In this document: positions 53,733 to 62,715 of the stretch, one piece after another
Numbering within the stretch: the first letter of the stretch is position 1
Layout: every line of letters begins with the position of its first letter
Source: Eubacterium sp.
Lineage (GTDB): Bacteria; Bacillota; Clostridia; Lachnospirales; Lachnospiraceae
DNA: 64,000 nt
Direction: 5' to 3'
Assembly (NCBI GenBank): GCA_022794015.1
Contig: JAAWDZ010000017.1
Span: 1 to 64,000 of the forward strand
The notes under the pieces: model-generated
Databases searched by the model: none
Told to the model about the DNA's origin: nothing
The model's input: only the letters and a program-made list of their open reading frames with translations
Program-made: the position numbers and the translations under genes

Positions 53733-54918
53733 TCGAGTTGTAATCACAAAAGAAATCATACGAAACCGACCGTATCTGGTTACTGCTCTTTTTGAAGGGC
53801 AGCGGCTGACAGAAGTATCGTGCAATGCTGTTGGCAGTAAATCCATGCTTGGCAGTATTTTTATCGGGAAAATCAAACGTATTGCAAAAAATGTCGGAGC
53901 GGCTTTTGTAGAGCTTTGGCCGGGAGAGACGGCATATCTGCCGCTTTCGGAGGTAAAGGATCCTCTGATGGTTAAGCAGGCCCGCGCCGGGAAGCTGACC
54001 GAAGAGGATGAACTTGTCGTTCAGGTGGTGAAAGAAGCCATTAAGACCAAAGAGCCCACGCTTTCGACGTATATTACTTTAACAGGGCAAAATCTTGTAT
54101 TTACAACAGAAAACCAGTTTTTAGGAATTTCAAAGAAGCTTAACAATCAGGACAGAGAATACTTTAAGGAGCTATTTGCAGCAAAAAAAGAGGACTGGTA
54201 TGGGCTGATTGTACGGACGAGTGCAAAAAATAATTCGAAAGAGCAGATTTTTCGGGAATTTGATGTGTTGTACGCACAGTTTCATGCAATCACAAAACAG
54301 TATCTTTACCGTACCTGCTACAGCTGCCTGTATCGGGCGCCTTCCGCCTGTATTTCAAGTGTGCAAAATTATCTTTCACTGGATTTAGAACGGGTGGTGA
54401 CAGATGATGCAGATGTTTATGAGGAGCTTAAGGAGGTTTTTGGAGAGGGTGCGTTTCCAAAAGAGGAGCAAATCGTATTTTATGAGGATAAACTGCTTTC
54501 CCTGTCTGCACTGTATGGACTGAAAGGAAAACTGGAAGACGCCTTAAAGGAACGTGTCTGGCTCAAATCAGGCGGATACCTTGTCATCCAGCCGACAGAG
54601 GCGCTGACCGTGATTGATGTAAACAGCGGAAAGAGTGTAAAGGGAGTAAAAAAAGGGCTTAATATAAAGATAAACTTAGAGGCTGCAGAGGAAATTGCAA
54701 GACAGCTTCGTTTGCGGAATATCTCCGGGATCTGTATTGTGGATTTTATCAATATGGATACAAAAGAAGAGAAAGAAGAACTGGTACGCAGCTTAAAGTC
54801 CCATCTGGTCAAAGACAGCGTCCAGACGGTATTTGTGGATTTTACAAAGCTTGGACTGGTGGAAATTACCAGAAAAAAGGTGAAAAAGCCGCTATGGGAG
54901 CAGTGCAGGGGAGTGTGA
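53725..54918 (+). CDS. rng: Ribonuclease G/E family protein
   Basis: 397 aa from TTG 53725, overlapping the DUF2344 stop; GGGAG lies nine nt before. An S1 domain (about residues 35-110) is followed by the RNase E/G catalytic domain with the metal-binding Asp residues in TVIDVNSGKS and ICIVDFINMD, and KSGGYLVIQPTEALTVI before them. The zinc-link Cys pair and C-terminal scaffold of E. coli RNase E are absent, as in RNase G. It processes rRNA and mRNA 5' ends. Radical SAM, DUF2344 and RNase G form a conserved Clostridia operon often followed by ribosomal genes; here it is followed by a regulator. Confidence 0.92.
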   Translation: MTNRVVITKEIIRNRPYLVTALFEGQRLTEVSCNAVGSKSMLGSIFIGKIKRIAKNVGAAFVELWPGETAYLPLSEVKDPLMVKQARAGKLTEEDELVVQVVKEAIKTKEPTLSTYITLTGQNLVFTTENQFLGISKKLNNQDREYFKELFAAKKEDWYGLIVRTSAKNNSKEQIFREFDVLYAQFHAITKQYLYRTCYSCLYRAPSACISSVQNYLSLDLERVVTDDADVYEELKEVFGEGAFPKEEQIVFYEDKLLSLSALYGLKGKLEDALKERVWLKSGGYLVIQPTEALTVIDVNSGKSVKGVKKGLNIKINLEAAEEIARQLRLRNISGICIVDFINMDTKEEKEELVRSLKSHLVKDSVQTVFVDFTKLGLVEITRKKVKKPLWEQCRGV

Positions 54919-54995
54919 TGATACAAAAGATAAAGCAGCCGTAATACGGGTGTTTAAAGGTGGCAGCAGGATGCAAAGTGAAAAGAGGATAGGAA

Positions 54996-55664
54996 ATGGA
55001 TATTTATTACGTAGAGGACAACAGTGGGATCGCAGAAACGGTAAAAGAATTCCTCGGAAAGCATGGATACCTGGTATCCGTTTTTTCGACAATAGAAAAA
55101 GCAAAACAGGCGTTTGAAAAAAAGCGTCCGACTTTGGTTTTAATCGACTGGAATATGCCTGACGGTTCGGGAAATCTGCTTTGTCGGTGGATTCGCCTGC
55201 ACTGGCCGGATATGCCGGTTATATTTCTTACGGTCAGGGGAGAAGCGCGTGACATGATTTCGGGCTTTGGAAACGGAGCGGACGATTACGTGGTAAAACC
55301 CTTTGTGCCGGAGGTTCTGCTTTCCCGTATTGGCGCCCTGCTGCGGAGAACCGGAGACGTTTCCGGAAAATACCTCTCCTGCGGCGCGGTATCTTTGAAC
55401 CGGGAAAAGCGGCAGGTCATGTACGAATCGGAGGAAATTCATCTGACGCCATCCGAATATCAGCTTCTTTTATGTCTTTTGCAAAATAAAGGAAAAATCG
55501 TTACCAGAGAAAAGCTTTTAGAGGAAATCTGGGATTGCAGCGGAAATTTTGTCAACGACAATACGCTTACGGTTACGATGAAGCGTCTGCGCAAAAAGCT
55601 GCATCAGCCCATATACCTGAAAACAGTCCGGAGCATCGGATATTGTATGGAGGAGATCAAATGA
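54996..55664 (+). CDS. OmpR/PhoB-type response regulator
   Basis: 222 aa. Receiver domain (about 1-118): YYVEDN acidic pocket, phospho-acceptor Asp 51 in LIDWNMPDG, Thr in FLTVRG, Lys in VVKPFVPEVLLSRI. Winged-helix DNA-binding domain (about 128-220): LTPSEYQLLLCLLQNKGKIVTREKLLEEIWD and VTMKRLRKKL. Pairs with the overlapping kinase gene. Likely target: the ABC transporter promoter downstream, where 11-bp spaced direct repeats are seen. Confidence 0.94.
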   Translation: MDIYYVEDNSGIAETVKEFLGKHGYLVSVFSTIEKAKQAFEKKRPTLVLIDWNMPDGSGNLLCRWIRLHWPDMPVIFLTVRGEARDMISGFGNGADDYVVKPFVPEVLLSRIGALLRRTGDVSGKYLSCGAVSLNREKRQVMYESEEIHLTPSEYQLLLCLLQNKGKIVTREKLLEEIWDCSGNFVNDNTLTVTMKRLRKKLHQPIYLKTVRSIGYCMEEIK

Positions 55665-56716
55665 CAGAACAAAAACACATAGTGACGATGATGGGGATTG
55701 TTTTATCGGTCAGCCTGATTGCTTCGTCTATTACCGCATTTCTGTTATGCGGTTATTATAATCGAATAGGACTGTCCGGCGGATATGGACAGCCTGATTT
55801 TTTACAGCCGGCAAAATACAGCCGGCTGTTTGCTGTAATCGGGTTTTTTGCGGGTGCGGCGCTGTTTGGGACTGTGATTTTGCTCTGGCACAGACAAAAT
55901 ACACGCCGTATCAGGCAACTGATCGATTATCTGGAACGGGTCAATATTGGAAGAGGCGGGGAGTTGTTCTGGGTCGGAGAGGATGATTTTTCCAGGCTCC
56001 AGGACGAGATTTATAAAACTGTAACAAAGCTTTACCAGACGGCAGACGCAGCGCTTGCCGCCAAAAACAGCTTTGCAGATAATCTTTCTAATATCGCGCA
56101 TCAGCTGAAAACGCCGATTACATCCATGCTTTTGTCCGTACAGATGATGCGGGAAAAGCCGTCGCCACATCATCTTGAGCAGCTTTGCCGCCAGCTTACG
56201 CACCTGGTGGATCTGGAGGAGGGACTCTTGCTGTTATCCCGTATGGATGCAGGAACGCTGCCTCTGGAACGAAGGGAAGCGGACGCTTTTACTATTCTTA
56301 CGCTTGCAGCAGATAATTTGCAGGAATTGTCGGAAAAAACCGGTGTTTCGATTGAAATACCGGAAATGGGGCCCGCTCTTTTGCATGCGGATGTGGAATG
56401 GACGATGGAGGCTGTTATGAATCTGATGAAAAACTGCATGGAGCATACGGCGTCTGGAGGAACGGTCTTTTGCTCATATGAGCAAAATCCCATTTATACC
56501 CAGATTCGGATTTGGGATGATGGAGCGGGATTTGCGAGAGAGGATATCCCGCATCTGTTTGAACGGTTTTATCGCGGAAAACATCAAAAGGGAGAAGGCC
56601 TTGGCATTGGCCTGGCCCTTTCAAAGGCTGTCATTGAAAGTCAGAACGGGACGATAAGCGCCTGCAACCGGCCGGAGGGAGGAGCCTGCTTTGATATTCG
56701 GATGTACTGTCACTGA
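55661..56716 (+). CDS. Sensor histidine kinase of the antimicrobial-peptide type
   Basis: 351 aa. ATG 55661 overlaps the regulator stop (ATGA) and has AGGAGAT before it. Two membrane segments (about 10-31 and 58-80) enclose only a short extracellular loop of about 25 residues, as in intramembrane-sensing kinases. HisKA with phospho-His 147 in NIAHQLKTPITSM, then HATPase_c with NLMKNCMEHT, WDDGAGF and LGIGLALSKAVIES. With so little sensory domain, the signal probably comes from the transporter encoded next, as in BceS-like systems. Confidence 0.92.
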   Translation: MTEQKHIVTMMGIVLSVSLIASSITAFLLCGYYNRIGLSGGYGQPDFLQPAKYSRLFAVIGFFAGAALFGTVILLWHRQNTRRIRQLIDYLERVNIGRGGELFWVGEDDFSRLQDEIYKTVTKLYQTADAALAAKNSFADNLSNIAHQLKTPITSMLLSVQMMREKPSPHHLEQLCRQLTHLVDLEEGLLLLSRMDAGTLPLERREADAFTILTLAADNLQELSEKTGVSIEIPEMGPALLHADVEWTMEAVMNLMKNCMEHTASGGTVFCSYEQNPIYTQIRIWDDGAGFAREDIPHLFERFYRGKHQKGEGLGIGLALSKAVIESQNGTISACNRPEGGACFDIRMYCH

Positions 56717-56743
56717 GCTGTCACTTTCCTGTGTTATGATAAT
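56707..56743 (+). promoter_or_regulatory. Response-regulator box and promoter of the ABC transporter
   Basis: CTGTCAC at 56707-56713 and again at 56718-56724, with a third partial copy CTGTG at 56729-56733: direct repeats every 11 bp, the spacing of OmpR/PhoB-type sites. TATGATAAT (56735-56743) follows as -10, with the last repeat at the -35 position. The first two repeats overlap the end of the kinase gene. Confidence 0.6.
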
Positions 56744-56788
56744 AGCAAGGGAGGCCGCCCGAAAAACTTTGACAGGAGGAGCTAATGC

Positions 56789-57469
56789 ATGGAAATTTTA
56801 AAATGTGAAGGAATCAGAAAGATGTATGGTACCGGTGAAAATCAGGTCATCGCATTGGACGGAATCGATCTGTCTGTGGAAAAAGGTGAATTTGTAGCCA
56901 TAGTAGGAGCCTCCGGCTCCGGAAAATCCACACTGCTGCATATACTTGGCAGCGTGGATAAGCCAAATGCGGGCAGGGTGATCGTTGGGGGAATGGATAT
57001 TTCAGGATTAAGCCGGACAAAGGCAGCTGTTTTTCGGCGCAGAAAGGTGGGACTGATTTACCAGTTCTATAATCTGATACCGACGCTTACGATTCGAAAA
57101 AACATACTGATGCCGCTTTTGCTGGACAAAAGGCAGCCCAATCAGGAGTATTTTGATCAGGTGGTAAACACCCTTGGAATTGCAGACAGGCTGGAAGCGC
57201 TTCCCGGTCAGCTTTCCGGAGGACAGCAGCAAAGGGCGGCGATTGCACGGGCTTTGATTTACCGTCCGGCACTGATTCTGGCAGATGAGCCGACCGGAAA
57301 TCTGGATCAGAAAAATTCCAGAGAAATCATAGATATGCTTAAGCTGTCCAACCGGAATCTGGAGCAGACGATTGTGCTTATTACACACGACGAGAGGATT
57401 GCGCTTAAAGCAGATCGCATTATCACGATAGAAGACGGGCGCATCGTACGTGATGAGAAACGGAGGTAG
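56789..57469 (+). CDS. ABC transporter ATP-binding protein (MacB/BceA-like)
   Basis: 226 aa, one ABC domain: Walker A GASGSGKST, Q-loop LIYQFYNLIPTLT, signature LSGGQQQRAAIARAL, Walker B LILADEPTGNLD, then H-loop LITHDERIA. It is the LolD/MacB/BceA type that works with FtsX-like permeases in mechanotransmission or detoxification. AGGAGGAGC lies before the ATG, and the permease start follows 4 nt after the stop. Confidence 0.95.
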   Translation: MEILKCEGIRKMYGTGENQVIALDGIDLSVEKGEFVAIVGASGSGKSTLLHILGSVDKPNAGRVIVGGMDISGLSRTKAAVFRRRKVGLIYQFYNLIPTLTIRKNILMPLLLDKRQPNQEYFDQVVNTLGIADRLEALPGQLSGGQQQRAAIARALIYRPALILADEPTGNLDQKNSREIIDMLKLSNRNLEQTIVLITHDERIALKADRIITIEDGRIVRDEKRR

Positions 57470-57473
57470 GCGT

Positions 57474-59684
57474 ATGTGGAAGGATTATCTGGCAGGCTAT
57501 ATCAAAAACAACCGGGCGTCCGGCGTGTCGGTCCGGATTGCAACCGTAATTTCAGCATTGCTGCTGTCTTTGCTGTGCAGCCTGTTTTACAACTTATGGA
57601 TATATGAAATAGAACGTATCAAGGCAGAGGAGGGGAACTGGGAAGCGCGTCTGACAGGAGCTGTTTTTGAACGGGAGCTTGCCGTTATAAAAAGCCAGTC
57701 AAATGTGGAATGGGCGGCGCTAAACGAAACGCTGTCCGGCAAAGATGAAACCACGATTGATATTTGCCTGAAAAACAAGAGAAGCATTTTTACGGACATG
57801 CCCCAGATTGCCGAACAGGCAGGGCTTGACAGAGAAGCCATTTCTTACCATGCCTCTCTTTTAAATATGTACTTGATCCGAAGTCCGGGGGATACGGCGC
57901 TGCGCTGGGTTTTTCCATTTTTTCTGCTGGTTACGGCTGCAGCCTGCCTTTCACTGATTCTTGTCATTCACAATGCATTTGCCGTAACGATGCAGTCCAG
58001 AATCCATCAGTTTGGCATTTTAGCCAGCATTGGGGCTACGCCGAGGCAAATCCGAACCGGACTTTTGCAGGAGGCCGCTTTGCTGTGTGCACTGCCGGTA
58101 GTATTTGGAAATCTGGCGGGCGTTCTGATTGCCATGGGGACTATAAATGGAATGAATCTGCTGACGGTGGATATCAAACGGCGTCTGGTGCTGCCCTTTT
58201 TGTATCATCCGATGATTTTTGTACTGTCTCTTTTGGCAGCGGTGGTTACCATATGGATTTCCGCCTGGGTTCCCGCGGGAAAAATAAGCAGGATGACGCC
58301 GCTTGAGGCAATTAAAAATACCGGAGATCTGCACCCTGGGCGAAAGACACATTTCTGCATCCTGTCTGCTTTGTTCGGCGTGGAAGGAGAACTGGCCCAA
58401 ACTGCATTAAAGACACAGAAGAAGTCTCTGCGTACGGCGTTTGTTTCCCTGGTTTTTGCTTTTCTGGCATTTTTCTTGCTGATGTGCTTTTTTACGGTTA
58501 CGCAGGTCAGCCAGAGAGAGACTTATTTTGAAAAATATCAGTATGCCTGGGATGTGATGGCGACAGTAGAGGATACCAGGATCGATGCATTTGAACAGGC
58601 GGACGCCATAAAGACAATTCCGGGAATTAAGAGCAGCGTCGTATATCAGAAAGCAAAAGCAAAACGGCTGGTTATGCCGCAGGAGCTGCATGCCAGAATG
58701 CAGAAGATAGGAGGATTTCAGAATGCTTCGGCCGAATATGTGTCTGCTGCTGACGGAGGATGGCTGGTCAATGCTCCTCTTGTGATTTTAGATGATGCGA
58801 GTTTTTTAGAATACTTAAGTCAGATCGGGGCACAGTCTGATCTTTACGGCGCTGTGATCCGCAATGTCACACGGGACGCTTTGGATCCGAATTTCAGAAA
58901 GCGGCGTACGCTCCCCTATTTAAAGGGGGATGGGCAGACGACCGTTCTGCGGCAGGCAGAAGGCGAGGATAAAACGGTGGAAATTCCGGTATTGAAATGG
59001 ACAGATGAGCTTCCTGTTTTGCGGGAGGAATACGGAACGCTGGATTTTTATGAGCTGGTGCATTTTATTTCTGCATCCTGCTGGAAGGGGATAAAGAACC
59101 AGATCGGAGGATTAGAGGAGGATATTACCATTCGAATTCTGGCAGAGGACAGAGGCTCTCTGGACGAATTAGATGCAATAGAACATGCCGTTTCACAGCT
59201 TTTGGGGAATACGTATCAGATTGAAACCGAAAACCGTATTCAGGATCGTATCGATAACGATAAGATGATGACAGGAATGAAAGCCGTTTTAAGCGTATTT
59301 TGTATTTTACTTGCGATGATAGGGATAGGAAATATCTTTTCCAATGCGTTAGGATTTGTACGTCAGCGCAAGCGGGAATTTGCAAGGCTTCTGTCAATCG
59401 GAATGACACCGGCACAGATGAAAAAGGTATTTTGCCTGGAAGCGCTTGTCATTGCCGGCAAGCCTGTATTGATTACGGCGCCGCTTACTGCGGCGGCAGT
59501 TTTTGGGTTTATTAAGATGAGTTATTTAGAGCCGATGCTTTTTATCCGCGAGATTCCATTTGTACCGATGCTTGTGTTTGTGCTGGCAGTATTTGGATTT
59601 GTGGGGCTGGCCTATTTTCTTGGGGCGCGCAAGGTGATGAGGAGCGATTTGGCAGATGCGCTGCGGGATGATACGGTGATGTAG
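57474..59684 (+). CDS. FtsX-domain ABC transporter permease
   Basis: 736 aa from ATG 57474 behind GGAGGT. Membrane segments near residues 20-42, 145-170, 200-225, 240-265, 315-340, 605-630, 655-680 and 695-720 enclose a large extracellular domain (about 345-600) and a smaller one (about 45-140). Two FtsX-like permease halves are recognisable (LILVIHNAFAVTMQSRIHQFGILASIGATPRQIR; SVFCILLAMIGIGNIFSNALG...REFARLLSIGMTP). Together with the two-component genes it resembles peptide-antibiotic sensing and resistance modules (Bce/Vex-like). The ligand is unknown. Confidence 0.93.
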   Translation: MWKDYLAGYIKNNRASGVSVRIATVISALLLSLLCSLFYNLWIYEIERIKAEEGNWEARLTGAVFERELAVIKSQSNVEWAALNETLSGKDETTIDICLKNKRSIFTDMPQIAEQAGLDREAISYHASLLNMYLIRSPGDTALRWVFPFFLLVTAAACLSLILVIHNAFAVTMQSRIHQFGILASIGATPRQIRTGLLQEAALLCALPVVFGNLAGVLIAMGTINGMNLLTVDIKRRLVLPFLYHPMIFVLSLLAAVVTIWISAWVPAGKISRMTPLEAIKNTGDLHPGRKTHFCILSALFGVEGELAQTALKTQKKSLRTAFVSLVFAFLAFFLLMCFFTVTQVSQRETYFEKYQYAWDVMATVEDTRIDAFEQADAIKTIPGIKSSVVYQKAKAKRLVMPQELHARMQKIGGFQNASAEYVSAADGGWLVNAPLVILDDASFLEYLSQIGAQSDLYGAVIRNVTRDALDPNFRKRRTLPYLKGDGQTTVLRQAEGEDKTVEIPVLKWTDELPVLREEYGTLDFYELVHFISASCWKGIKNQIGGLEEDITIRILAEDRGSLDELDAIEHAVSQLLGNTYQIETENRIQDRIDNDKMMTGMKAVLSVFCILLAMIGIGNIFSNALGFVRQRKREFARLLSIGMTPAQMKKVFCLEALVIAGKPVLITAPLTAAAVFGFIKMSYLEPMLFIREIPFVPMLVFVLAVFGFVGLAYFLGARKVMRSDLADALRDDTVM

Positions 59685-59766
59685 CAAACAGGAGCATATT
59701 TTTAAAACAGGTATAAAATGGGACGTTCTTTTCATAGGATGATAGAAAAGAAAAGGAGCTGTTGCA

Positions 59767-60078
59767 ATGCGGATGGAGGATGTAGAAGCACGCAGAGCCT
59801 ATGTACAAAGAGTCCGCCAATCCTTTGATCAGCCGGGCCGAAAATACGAGTTCGAAAAAGAACAGGCTGCCACAGAGCAGGAGAATGATGATTTTCTGTT
59901 TATCAAAATACGGTTTTTAATTGCAGTATTGATATTTGCGGCCTATGTGTTCTGTGATCAGACGGGAACCATGATTTATCAGTTTTCCACAGATGAGGTG
60001 GCGGAGAAAATTGCAAAGGATTATGATTATATGGAAGCGAAAGAAGAGGTGATGCAGGTGTTTAAAAGCTTGCATTAA
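59767..60078 (+). CDS. Small single-pass membrane protein
   Basis: 103 aa, AAAGGAGC before the ATG. An N-terminal charged stretch (Arg/Glu-rich) is followed by one membrane segment (about residues 50-66, IRFLIAVLIFAAYVFC) and a C-terminal acidic helix (ATDEVAEKIAKDYDYMEAKEEVMQVF pattern). Not recognised. Lies 82 nt after the transporter and could be a small accessory of it, but no motif proves this; it ends just before a bidirectional terminator. Confidence 0.7.
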   Translation: MRMEDVEARRAYVQRVRQSFDQPGRKYEFEKEQAATEQENDDFLFIKIRFLIAVLIFAAYVFCDQTGTMIYQFSTDEVAEKIAKDYDYMEAKEEVMQVFKSLH

Positions 60079-60111
60079 CTGCGGGAGGGGGAACAGACAG
60101 GCAAAGAAATC

Positions 60112-60158
60112 CGTCAGGGAGAGGTCTGCTTTGGCATGATCATTACCTCTCTCTGACG
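60112..60158. terminator. Convergent terminator hairpin
   Basis: 14-bp stem (60112-60125 with 60145-60158, one G-T) between the + strand small protein and the - strand asnB. On the minus strand a T-rich stretch (ATTTCTTT) follows, fitting an asnB terminator. Confidence 0.75.
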
Positions 60159-60184
60159 ATAAACAGTTCGGACAAGCTGTCCTG

Positions 60185-62035
60185 TTACACGATATGAACC
60201 CGATATGCCTTCAGCCAGTAATTTACCTGCAGCATATACGCCAGCATCTGCGGACCTGCCATTAACTGTCCATACCAGGGCCTGCCGTAATCGGATGGGC
60301 TGTTCAGAAACGCCTGCACTTTTTTGGTGTCTAAAAGAGTACGAATTGGTGAGGATGGCGTAGCAAGCACTTCTTTCAGCTGTTTTCCCAACAGTTTTTC
60401 GTAAGACGGATCGTAAGTTTTCGGATAAGGACTTTTCTTTCTCCATAAAATATCTTCCGGAAGATATTCCTTCCCTGCATGTCGCAGCAGTCCCTTAACC
60501 ACGCCGCCCGGACATTTCATCTGCCATGGCACGTTAAAAACATATTCTACAATTCGATGGTCTGCAAAAGGAACGCGGGCCTCTAAGCCGTTGTACATAC
60601 TGGTGCGGTCCATTCGGTCTAAAAGCGTTACCATAAACCACCTTAAGTTCAGGTAGGCAATTTCCCGGCGCCTTTTTTCTTCCGGAGTGTCCTCCGGCAG
60701 TACGGGTGTCTCGTGGATCGTTTTTTCATAGGCAGCACGGGCGTATTCCTCCATGTGCAGATCCAAAATCAGGGAGTCGTCCAGTAATACCTGCCGCGGC
60801 GTCATATCAGATGACCAGGGAAACGCGTGGGTTTCAAATGCTGTTTTCCTGTGGAACCAGGGGTAGCCGCCGAAAATTTCGTCTGCACATTCGCCGGTTA
60901 ACGTTACTTTATTGTGAGGTACCACCTTTGAACAGAAATAGAGCATGGAAGATTCCACGTCCGCCATGCATGGAAGATCTCTGGCGTTAACGGCAAGATA
61001 AAGGCATTTGAGCTGTTCGGCATTGCTGCATTCTAAGAAACGGTGGTTCGTTTCACAGTGCGATACCATCTGTTCTACAAAGGGGCGGTCCTGGCTGGGC
61101 TGAAATGCATTGGATTTAAAATATTTGTCGTTGTCTGTAAAGTCAAAGGAAAAGGTATTGAGCTGCTTTCCCTGTTTATGCAGTTCCTTTGCACAGATAG
61201 CAGTGACAAGGCTGCTGTCGATGCCGCCGGAGAGAAAAGTGCTGATGGGAATATCCGAAAGCATCTGTTTTTTTACGGCGTCTTCGAAAAGCCAGGCAGT
61301 CTTTTCTATGGTTTCTTCCAGGGAATCTGTATGAGGGCAGCTTTTTAACGTCCAGTAAGCCTCATCCGTGAAGGAAAACCGATCCAAAGTTATGATGTGG
61401 CCGGGAAGCACTTCGAATATATCTTTAAAAACACCTTTTCCATAAGATTTTGCAGGCCCCAGGGCAAAAATTTCACACAGCCCGTCATGGTCCAGGACGG
61501 CTTTTACGCCAGGATAGGCAAACAGACCTTTGATTTCGGAAGCAAACAGGAAAGTGTCGCCTTTTTTCGTGTAAAATAAAGGTTTTACGCCTAAGCGGTC
61601 GCGGAACAGGTGCAGTTTTCCGGTGAAAGAGTCCCAAATGGCTGCGGCGAAAATGCCGTTTAATTTCTGGATAAAGGCTGTTCCATGAAGCATATATCCG
61701 GCGAGAATCACTTCTGTGTCGCTGCTGGTTTCAAAGGCTGCTCCTTCGGCAGCAAGCTCTGTTTTCAATTCATTCATATTGTAAATTTCGCCGTTAAAAA
61801 CAATGGCAAATTCATGGCCGTCTTTTTTTCGTACCATGGGCTGCGCCCCCGTGAGAAGGTCTATAATTTTCAGTCTGACGTGCGCAAATCCTAAGACCTG
61901 GTCAAGATAAATGCCGCTGCCGTCCGGGCCGCGATGCTTTTGTACCTGATTCATGCGGCGCAGGATGCTCTGCCATTTGATTTTTTCTCTGGTGTAGTCG
62001 GCCTTTGCGTTAAAAAAACCGGCAATTCCACACAT
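60185..62035 (-). CDS. asnB: Glutamine-hydrolysing asparagine synthetase
   Basis: 616 aa. Begins MCGIAGFF, so the glutaminase nucleophile Cys 2 is present. The class II glutamine amidotransferase half (to about 200; FNGEIYN, GTEV-type loop SSDTEVILAGY) is followed by the synthetase half with the PP-loop SGGIDSSLV and GECADEIFGGYPW. Length (616) matches AsnB/AsnO types (B. subtilis AsnO, needed in sporulation, is about 614). It lies downstream of dpaAB on the same strand, 100 nt after dpaB, with AGGAGG before its start. No separate promoter was recognised in that gap. Confidence 0.93.
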   Translation of the reverse strand: MCGIAGFFNAKADYTREKIKWQSILRRMNQVQKHRGPDGSGIYLDQVLGFAHVRLKIIDLLTGAQPMVRKKDGHEFAIVFNGEIYNMNELKTELAAEGAAFETSSDTEVILAGYMLHGTAFIQKLNGIFAAAIWDSFTGKLHLFRDRLGVKPLFYTKKGDTFLFASEIKGLFAYPGVKAVLDHDGLCEIFALGPAKSYGKGVFKDIFEVLPGHIITLDRFSFTDEAYWTLKSCPHTDSLEETIEKTAWLFEDAVKKQMLSDIPISTFLSGGIDSSLVTAICAKELHKQGKQLNTFSFDFTDNDKYFKSNAFQPSQDRPFVEQMVSHCETNHRFLECSNAEQLKCLYLAVNARDLPCMADVESSMLYFCSKVVPHNKVTLTGECADEIFGGYPWFHRKTAFETHAFPWSSDMTPRQVLLDDSLILDLHMEEYARAAYEKTIHETPVLPEDTPEEKRRREIAYLNLRWFMVTLLDRMDRTSMYNGLEARVPFADHRIVEYVFNVPWQMKCPGGVVKGLLRHAGKEYLPEDILWRKKSPYPKTYDPSYEKLLGKQLKEVLATPSSPIRTLLDTKKVQAFLNSPSDYGRPWYGQLMAGPQMLAYMLQVNYWLKAYRVHIV

Positions 62036-62134
62036 ATGTTGTCCTCCTTTTTTGTTTTTGTCGTAATAATTCAGCCTGCAGCTGCGCAGTCAGCAGCCGG
62101 CAAAACAGAACGGTTACTTTCTGCCTGGTAAGCT

Positions 62135-62713
62135 TTACTGGATAATCGGCTGATACTGTCTGCCTGACAATGCGGCCTTAATGGAAGGAATCAGAAGGTC
62201 GGTATGCGCGATCATGGAATTTGGCTTTTTTTCCGGATTGTCCTGTCCAAATGGAATAAAATAGATGTGCTTGCTGTTTAACAGCAGGCCGATATTTTTC
62301 ATATTCATACCCAATGCGTCATTGGTGGATATGGAGATTAAGAGCGGCTTGTTGTTTCTGAGGTGCGCCTTTGCCGCCATGAGTACCGGAGTGTCTGTAA
62401 TCCCGTTGGCAAGCTTGGCAATTGTATTGCCCGTACAGGGGAATAAGACCAGAATATCCAACAGGCTTTTGGGACCGATGGGCTCTGCCTGCGGGATAGA
62501 GAGCATAGGTTTGATTCCGGTGATCTCTTCAGCTTTTTGGACAAAATCAGATGCATTTCCAAATCTGCTGTCTAAGGTCTGCGCAGCGTCTGAAAAAATA
62601 GTCTGTACAAAAGCTCCCTCTGCGGTCAGCTTTTCCAATTCCGCAAAGACCTTTTCATAAGTACAAAATGAGCCGGTAAACGCGACTCCGATATGCTTTC
62701 CTTGTAGAGACAT
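62135..62713 (-). CDS. dpaB: Dipicolinate synthase subunit B
   Basis: 192 aa, flavoprotein-like (SpoVFB). HIGVAFTGSFCTYEKVFAELEKL, SRFGNASDFVQKAEEITG and LVLFPCTGNTIAKLANGITDTPVLMAAKAHLRNNKPLLISISTNDALGMNMKNIG are the family blocks. Makes dipicolinic acid of the spore core together with DpaA. The ATG at 62713 has AAAGGAG before it, and that site overlaps the end of dpaA, so the two genes are coupled. Confidence 0.95.
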   Translation of the reverse strand: MSLQGKHIGVAFTGSFCTYEKVFAELEKLTAEGAFVQTIFSDAAQTLDSRFGNASDFVQKAEEITGIKPMLSIPQAEPIGPKSLLDILVLFPCTGNTIAKLANGITDTPVLMAAKAHLRNNKPLLISISTNDALGMNMKNIGLLLNSKHIYFIPFGQDNPEKKPNSMIAHTDLLIPSIKAALSGRQYQPIIQ

Positions 62714-62715
62714 GT

